This document shows positions 38,601 through 47,600 of a stretch of DNA of 64,000 nt, in pieces. A program made the translations under genes and the position numbers. The DNA is taken from NCBI GenBank assembly GCA_021292165.1, contig CM037876.1, positions 110,055,379 through 110,119,378 of the forward strand. Direction: 5' to 3'. The notes under the pieces were generated by a model that was given only the letters and a program-made list of their open reading frames with translations, searched no databases and had not been told where the DNA came from. Every line of letters starts with the position of its first letter. The first letter of the stretch is position 1. Source of the DNA: Shinisaurus crocodilurus. Lineage: Eukaryota; Chordata; Lepidosauria; Squamata; Shinisauridae.

Positions 38601-41600
38601 GGGAAACTGGGTGTATTTGTTAATTTTTGTAGATGACATCTTACTGGTAACACAAACAGTGAGTCAAAAGGAAAAAGTTGCAAAAGAATTGCAAGAACAC
38701 TTTGAACTGAAAGATCTGGGTTTGGTACAACACTATCTTGGAATGAAATTGTCTAAAGATGAGGAAGGTTCTTTCATAGTTGAACAAAGTGGAAAAATTC
38801 AGAAATTGCTGGAAATTCATGGATTGGAGGATTGTAACCCAGTTACCACTCCAATGACTCTTGAATATCAGAAACACACAGATAACACTGCATTTGATGA
38901 TATTGGCAAATATCAGAGTGTTATTGGAAGTCTGCTATACTTGGCAAATGTGAGTAGGCCAGACATCAGCAATGCTGTAAACATACTTAGCAGGAAAACG
39001 CAAAATCCTTCTAACTATGATTGGCTAGCTATGAAAAGAGTGTTAAGGTATTTAAAAGGTACCATGAATTGCAGACTGAAATTGTCAACACACACAAATG
39101 GAGGTTTTTGTGTGTACACTGATGCTGATTGGGGATCTGCAACAGATAGAAAGTCCACAAGTGGGACAGTTTTAATGTATGAAAACAGTCTTATTGACTG
39201 GTACACACGAAAACAAACTTGTGTGGCGATTTCTAGCGCAGAATCTGAGTTCATCAGTTTATCTCAAGCATGTAATGAGATAGAATGGTTCAAACAATTG
39301 TTTGCTGATATGCACATACCAGTAGACAAGGCTGTTACAATTTTTGAGGACAACCAAGCTTGCATCAGCATGGCTCAAAATGAAAAATGTAGGCCAAGAA
39401 CCAAACACATTGATGTTCGTTACTCTCATGTAAAGGACTGTGTGCAAAAAGGGTGGGTAACACTCAAGTACTGTGCATCAGGGGATATGGTGGCAGATCT
39501 TTTCACAAAACCATTGCCTGAAGTAAGACACAGGAAACTAATGAGGGCACTAGGGCTCATTGAGTAAATGTAAACAACATGTATCACAGGCTGTGGGGGG
39601 ATGTTGGGACATGTAACACAACAACAGCTGTGCCACAAATTATTTTCATTTGGAAAAGTACAGGGTGTCTAGAATAACAGGCTTATTTAGGCTAGAACTG
39701 TTATTCTCTTTCTCATGGGAAAAGTGGGATGGACAGAAATATGAACTGATCACATGGTTTGTACTTTCTGATGACGTGTTATGATTGTTAAGTTTCGTTT
39801 CCTGTAACTGGAGAGAAGGGGATTGCTTTCTGTATGCACTTCTGTTCCTGTCTTCTCTCTGACATGTAGCAATCATGTAATGCTGTGTGCTTGCCAGGAC
39901 TGGCTATGCACTGGAATAAGCTAAGCTATGTAGTTTTGTATTAGCTCTGATATAGATACAATAAACAGGTAGAAAGACGTCCTGTGTTGTGAAATCTATT
40001 GGAGTTATAATTCCTAAGCTACAGTGCTGCAGGAGAGGCTGTAACCCGAGACGCTTGGAATGCTGCGTAGAAGGAAAGACGGTGAGTCTCTGTGTACATG
40101 GGCCACACAAGGGGCAGACGCTGTATTTTTCCATCTAACGCTCTGCTGGATCCACGTAGGCAGACGGGCCTACAGAGTGGATTATGGACCATAAGGTTGG
40201 ATTAATTTCCAAAGCCATATCAAGGTTATGCGCCCAGGATTATCGGATTACAAATATTGACCTCTTGGACTGTTGCCGGAGATCAAATGGAAGTAAAGTT
40301 CGAGGCAAGGTCGAGGGTCTGAGCCAGCGGCGGCGGCATGTTTATCCGGCTGCTGTGGGGCAAAGCTTCAACTACTCGGAGGAGCAGTGATTGATGGCAG
40401 AGAAAGCCATTAAAGCAGAGGGCGAATCTCCTGGACCTTCTTCAGCTGGTAAGCAAAGGGAAGAAGAGGGGGGTGAATCTGCAAAGGGCTCTGAGAGTGA
40501 GGCCGAAAGTTCTGGAGGGGAAGAAGATATCCCTATTGTCAGAATGGCTGCACAGGCCCTGAACCCACAGATAGTTGAAAAATTATCTGGCACGAATTAC
40601 GTGATTTGGAGCTTCCAGATGCAGCATTATTTAACTCATGCGGGGCTCTGGAATGTTGTAACAGAAGATGCTGTGGCTGTGGGAGCCCAAAATTATGATG
40701 AATGGAAGGAACGAGACGAGAAAGCGAAGGCAATTCTCTGCTTATCTGTTGAAAGTTCCCAGGTGCCATTCATTCAATTTTTGGAAACAGCAAAGGAAAT
40801 CTGGGATACCCTGCAAGGGACTTACCAGATGCGCACGGCAGGAAGTAGGATTATACTTGCGCGTAAGCTGTACAGGCTGAGCTTACAACCAGGTGGTTCT
40901 ATGCCTGAGCATTTGAGTACGATCCGGGACATGTTTAACAGGCTGAGAGCACAAGGGATGCAAGTTGAGAACCTGCATCAAGTGCCTATTCTGTTATCCA
41001 GTCTGGATTCCTCATATGACACAATTGTGACATTGATTGAGGGTCAACCAGAACAGAATTTGACCATGGCATATGTGTCAGGAAAGCTTCTCGCCGAATG
41101 GGAGAAGAGAAACAGCAGGCATGCACGTAGATCAGCAAGCAGCGCGGCTGACTCAGGCACCGCTGGGACAAGCGGCAAGCTGGTGGGAGTTACCCAGGCA
41201 ACTGCTTTGAAAGTCAGGAAATGCTTCAATTGTGGATCTACTTCACATCTTAGAAAAAATTGTACTTCTAAGGGCAAGAAAAAAAAGAAAAAGGAAGTTA
41301 CCAGTACACCTGAGGATACAATTACTAAAATGGGCAAAAGTTTGATTGCTCGGGTGGGGTTTTCCAACCAAGACATGTGGGTGCTTGACAGTGGAGCTTC
41401 TCACCACATGGCAAATTCTAGAGACTTGTTTCAATCTCTGGATGATGGATATACAAATCAATTTGTGGAGCTAGCTGATGGAAAAAGAATCCAGGTGACA
41501 GCTACAGGAACAATTGACTTTGCTTTTTTGGGTCAACAGAGAGCATTGTTTGTTCAAGAACTGGACACTTGGTCAGTATATCACAATTGGCTAATGATGG

Positions 41601-44600
41601 ATATGAAATAAGTTTTTCTAACAGCAACTGTGTAATTTCACATGATGGGGTGATCTGTGCAAAAGGTAATTTGCAGAATTCTCTATATGTTATAAATCCG
41701 TTTGTAACACATGATGAGAAGGCAAAGAATGCGAATTTGAAACCACATGACAATTGTTTACATATTTTCCACAAACGTTTTGCACATGCCAACTACAGAA
41801 GCATAGAAAAAATGCCAGGTCTGTGTGAGGGTGTAACAATGAAACCATGTTCAAAGTATGTGGAATGTGAAGTATGTAGTATTGCAAAGTCACACAGGTC
41901 TAACATTCAGAAACACAGTGATAGAGTGAGCACAAGAATCTTTGAGCTGGTACACTCTGATGTTGCTGGTCCATTTGAAACTAGTTATGGGGGGAACAAA
42001 TATTTTCTAACCCTAATTGATGACTATTCTCGATTTGGATTCGTATATCTGCTGCAGAATAAATCTCAGGTTCAAGAGAGATTTGAATCATTTGTTAAAT
42101 GGGCAGGGAACAGATATAAGCAATATCCAATTGGAGAATTACTCACGGATGGTGGGGGAGAGTACATGAGTACAAAGTTCAAGAAATTTTTGGAAAGAGA
42201 GGGTATAGGGCACAAAGTCACAGCCCCATACTCCCCATTTCAAAATGGCGTTGCTGAAAGACGTAACAGAACACTCCAGGACATGATGAGGGCCCAATTG
42301 ACTGAGTCAAAGGTGGGAAACCGTTTCTGGGGGGATGCATTGTCAAATGCTAACTATCTGCTGAACAGGTTACCAAATTCCACAATTGGAAAAACTCCAT
42401 ATGAAATGTTTCATGGGAGGAAACCAAAGGTAGCACACGTGCGCATTTTTGGGTGTAAATGTTTTGTTCATGTACAGGCAAGAAACTTTGAATGTTTTCT
42501 GCTGGGGTATGATGCACAAACGAAAGGGTACAGGTTGTGGTCACCACACCACAACAGGGTAATTCTGAGCAGGGATGTGATTTTTCACGAGCAAACAGAT
42601 GATCAGAAACAGCTGGTTGAATTGCACATGCAGGCAATGTCTGAAACGCAGCAGGATGCTTCTGAGGCTGAACAGGCCACTGGGCAGATATCTGGGGAAC
42701 AGGAGGGAGGTGAACAATCTCTGAGGTGTTCAACCCGAGAACGCAAAACACCTGTTAGATATCAGGATGAATTCCAAAGTGGGAAAACTGTTGTACATAA
42801 AGCTCTCAAAATAGCTTTAGAACCACAAAGTTTTGAGGAAATTCAAAGCTTGGAACCAAAAGTGAAGAATGATTGGTTTGAGGCAATGCAGGATGAAATC
42901 AATGCAATGCATGACAACAACACATGGAGTCTAGTATCTTTGCCTGTGGGGCGCAAGGCCATCACCTGTAAATGGGTGTACAAGGTGAAGACAAATCACC
43001 AGGGGCAGGTGGAGAGATACCGAGCAAGACTTGTAGCCAGGGGGTTTGGGCAAAAGCATGGGGTAGATTTTGATTCCGTGTTTGCACCAACAACAAGGTA
43101 TGCAACTGTCAGACTATTGTTGAAATTGGCAGCACAAAGAAAAATGATGGCATTTCATTTTGATGTAAAAACAGCTTTTTTATATGGGGAATTACAAGAG
43201 GAACTCTACATGGTGCAACCACAAGGTTTTGTAGAAGATCCCAGTCTTGTATGTCGTCTGAACAAGTCCATATATGGGTTGAAACAGGCAGCTCGTTGCT
43301 GGAACCAAAAGCTGGACACAGTTTTGATTAGTTTGGGGTTTAAACAAAGCAAAGCTGATCATTGTCTGTATACAAATTACACAGAACAGGGAAACTGGGT
43401 GTATTTGTTAATTTTTGTAGATGACATCTTACTGGTAACACAAACAGTGAGTCAAAAGGAAAAAGTTGCAAAAGAATTGCAAGAACACTTTGAACTGAAA
43501 GATCTGGGTTTGGTACAACACTATCTTGGAATGAAATTGTCTAAAGATGAGGAAGGTTCTTTCATAGTTGAACAAAGTGGAAAAATTCAGAAATTGCTGG
43601 AAATTCATGGATTGGAGGATTGTAACCCAGTTACCACTCCAATGACTCTTGAATATCAGAAACACACAGATAACACTGCATTTGATGATATTGGCAAATA
43701 TCAGAGTGTTATTGGAAGTCTGCTATACTTGGCAAATGTGAGTAGGCCAGACATCAGCAATGCTGTAAACATACTTAGCAGGAAAACGCAAAATCCTTCT
43801 AACTATGATTGGCTAGCTATGAAAAGAGTGTTAAGGTATTTAAAAGGTACCATGAATTGCAGACTGAAATTGTCAACACACACAAATGGAGGTTTTTGTG
43901 TGTACACTGATGCTGATTGGGGATCTGCAACAGATAGAAAGTCCACAAGTGGGACAGTTTTAATGTATGAAAACAGTCTTATTGACTGGTACACACGAAA
44001 ACAAACTTGTGTGGCGATTTCTAGCGCAGAATCTGAGTTCATCAGTTTATCTCAAGCATGTAATGAGATAGAATGGTTCAAACAATTGTTTGCTGATATG
44101 CACATACCAGTAGACAAGGCTGTTACAATTTTTGAGGACAACCAAGCTTGCATCAGCATGGCTCAAAATGAAAAATGTAGGCCAAGAACCAAACACATTG
44201 ATGTTCGTTACTCTCATGTAAAGGACTGTGTGCAAAAAGGGTGGGTAACACTCAAGTACTGTGCATCAGGGGATATGGTGGCAGATCTTTTCACAAAACC
44301 ATTGCCTGAAGTAAGACACAGGAAACTAATGAGGGCACTAGGGCTCATTGAGTAAATGTAAACAACATGTATCACAGGCTGTGGGGGGATGTTGGGACAT
44401 GTAACACAACAACAGCTGTGCCACAAATTATTTTCATTTGGAAAAGTACAGGGTGTCTAGAATAACAGGCTTATTTAGGCTAGAACTGTTATTCTCTTTC
44501 TCATGGGAAAAGTGGGATGGACAGAAATATGAACTGATCACATGGTTTGTACTTTCTGATGACGTGTTATGATTGTTAAGTTTCGTTTCCTGTAACTGGA

Positions 44601-47600
44601 GAGAAGGGGATTGCTTTCTGTATGCACTTCTGTTCCTGTCTTCTCTCTGACATGTAGCAATCATGTAATGCTGTGTGCTTGCCAGGACTGGCTATGCACT
44701 GGAATAAGCTAAGCTATGTAGTTTTGTATTAGCTCTGATATAGATACAATAAACAGGTAGAAAGACGTCCTGTGTTGTGAAATCTATTGGAGTTATAATT
44801 CCTAAGCTACAGTGCTGCAGGAGAGGCTGTAACCCGAGACGCTTGGAATGCTGCGTAGAAGGAAAGACGGTGAGTCTCTGTGTACATGGGCCACACGAGG
44901 GGCAGACGCTGTATTTTTCCATCTAACGCTCTGCTGGATCCACGTAGGCAGACAGGCCTACAGAGTGGATTATGGACCATAAGGTTGGATTAATTTCCAA
45001 AGCCATATCAAGTGATTCATTTTAATTACTGTAAGAAAATTGTATATTTTTTTTCATCCCCCCCCTTTTTCTACATGGTTTTTGTTTTGTTTTGGTATAA
45101 TTCACATTTTAAAAACTAATAACAAATTTTACAAACAAACATGTTAAACTGAAAGTTATCTATCTGCCCAAGGACACTACTTAACAAACAAAATCTTTGT
45201 GGGTATAAGTAGAAGTGAAGAGCACACAATCCCTTCGGAAGGATGCCATTAGGAAGGCTACAATAAGAGAAGCACTAACTTTTTCAGGGCACTCTCCAGT
45301 GCGTTCTTTTCATTATCGGCTTCTTGGAGCTGAGAGAAAACTCTTGCCAGGAACTCTTCAAAACTGGAAAGTAACTGAGGCTCATCTTTCCTCAGGTGTA
45401 ACCAGAGTTTCTTTATATCATTCTCACTGAGGAAAGAAAAAAAAAAACCTAGTTAAATGGTAGTAGGGTTAGTGGTGGGCGATCCTGCCGCTGTGCCCAC
45501 CAAGCTGGGCCAAAAGCAGAGCTGTGCCAAGCTGCTCGGTGGACTTCCGGGTTCCCGGCGGGCTGCTCTTTACGTAGAAAATGCCATAAGATACATTAAA
45601 AGTGGCCACAATTTGCTCAAGTTACACAAATTGCGGCCACTTTTCGCATATCTCAATGGCATTTTCTACATAAAAAGCGGCCCGCTGGGAACCCAGAAGT
45701 CTCTTCTCAGACTCGACTCCTGGGAAGGAGGTAAGCGGGACAGAGTTCGGGGGGTCGAGCCCAGCTATGTCACTGGATTTCCACCCCCTGAATGAACTCC
45801 TCACAGGCTCACACATCCCTAGCTGGGGTCTTCAGGCTGCAGTGGTAGCAAAGGTTTTTAGCAAGGTCGCAGGGATGGACAAATCTGTCAGCTTGACTTT
45901 CTCCTACATTTGATTTGTTTAATTGGAAACTAAGGCTGATGCCTTAACTGACGTCCCATGATCGGTGATGGTGCTGTGCAATGTCACACATTGGGCTTGC
46001 TTACAATTTAACACTTCATAAACCACACTTTCCCTTGGTCTTTCGGGCCCAAATCAGGATGAGAAGGATGGAGTGCCTGGAACTGGTAAAGATGCCCCAC
46101 GTTGTCCTGGTCCTGTATTGCCTAATGAAGCACCTGAGCCTTACTGTATTGCTGGAGGGATCCTCCTGTGAGTTGACCCATGCCTGTTTGTGGCTTACAT
46201 CAGTAACTGGCAGGATGGGTTAAACAGTGGGAGATGGGGGTCTCCTCTGATGCAGCAACGCTGAGAGTGGTGCCACTTCTAATGACTTGGGGTATGGTGC
46301 TTATAGCTGTATTTCATAGCACCATTGTGATAGATGATTTTTCCATGGAGGGTAAGTTGTTAGTGAGCACAATTTGTGACATTGCACAACATCATCACTG
46401 ATCACAGGGCATGTCAGTTAAGGGAACCAGAAGGGTTTTTTTTATCATTGAACTTCCCTGGTCTTGGGTGGGATCCCCAAGATATTTGAATCTGCTTTCT
46501 TGCTGGACATACCCAGTTCCTTCAACCTTTCTTCATAACAGGACTAGTTTTCCATACCCGGGACTATCTTCTTCACCCTCCTCTAAACCAGTTTGATGAC
46601 ATCCTTCTTAAAGTGTTGTGCCCAGAACTGAACACAGTCCCCACAAATGATGTCTGACTGCTACAGAATAAAGTGGATCTCAGGAACTGGAAACTATGCT
46701 TCTATTAATGCAGTCTAAACTCACACCAGCATTTTATGCAGCTGCATCACATTGCTGACTCATGTTAAATTTGTAATTGACTACAGTCCCAAGATCCTTT
46801 CCACATAGCCAGGTGTTCCCCATCCTATACCAGTGTACTTTAATCCATTTCCCACAAATTCAGAACTCTGCATCTGTCTATGTTGAATTTCATTTTGTTA
46901 GTTTCAGCCCAAAATTCTATCAAGGCAATGTTGAATGTTATCCTGTCTTCTGAGCTGTTGGCTATCCTTCCAAGTTTTGTGTCATCTGCAAATTTGATGA
47001 TTATTCCCTCCACCCCTTCAGCCAGATCAGTGTTCTCCAACCTTGAGTCCCCAGATGTTTTTGGCCTACAACTCCCAGCATGCCCCAGCCAGCGTAGGAC
47101 TAGTGTATGGGGCATGCTGGGAGTTGTAGACCAAAAACATCTGGGGACCCAAGGTTGGAGAACACTGATCTAGATCACCGGTAAAAATGTTAAACAGCAT
47201 TGGGCATGAGCATCTGCAGGATTTTGGGATGGGTGGGTGGGGTGCACAGTAATATGTAATTGTAATGTATTCACATAGCACCCGCTGCTACAGCACACCT
47301 GCACATTTTCTTTGCATGTTTATTGTATTGCATAGCATCACATTCCATGACATTTAGAAGCCCACATAGAGTGGTAGAAAATCCTGTGAATTTGACAGTA
47401 CAACTGTAGAAGCACAAGCTTCACACAAGAGGCATCATGAACTGCAAGAAAACTCTATTTGGCGTGAGGGATATTAAAAAAAAACAACCCAAAAACCCTA
47501 AGAACCAGAAGAAGAAAAAAACACCACAGATGCACAAGCATAGTACAGCAATCTAAAGAATGTATTAGATGTTTTCTGGCATCACCACCTTATCACAACA

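Larger units (their letters stand above)
34654..45010 (+). mobile_element. Tandem Ty1/copia array, three LTRs and two internal regions
   Basis: The structure is LTR1 - internal - LTR2 - internal - LTR3 with a 4788-bp period. The 5-bp duplication AGTGA lies at 34649-34653 and 45011-45015. The encoded proteins of the two internal regions are identical in every frame examined. Both units share the same frame break between gag-protease and the rest of pol. The array lies in a CRACR2A intron, antisense to the gene. Outer LTRs differ by five substitutions and a SINE. LTR2 carries the left variants of LTR3 and the right variants of LTR1. Confidence 0.95.

Noticed and set aside
34654..45010. Simple assembly duplication of one copia
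   Set aside because: Not excluded, but LTR2 is a chimera of the variants in LTR1 and LTR3, which biological unequal recombination predicts. Long reads would decide.
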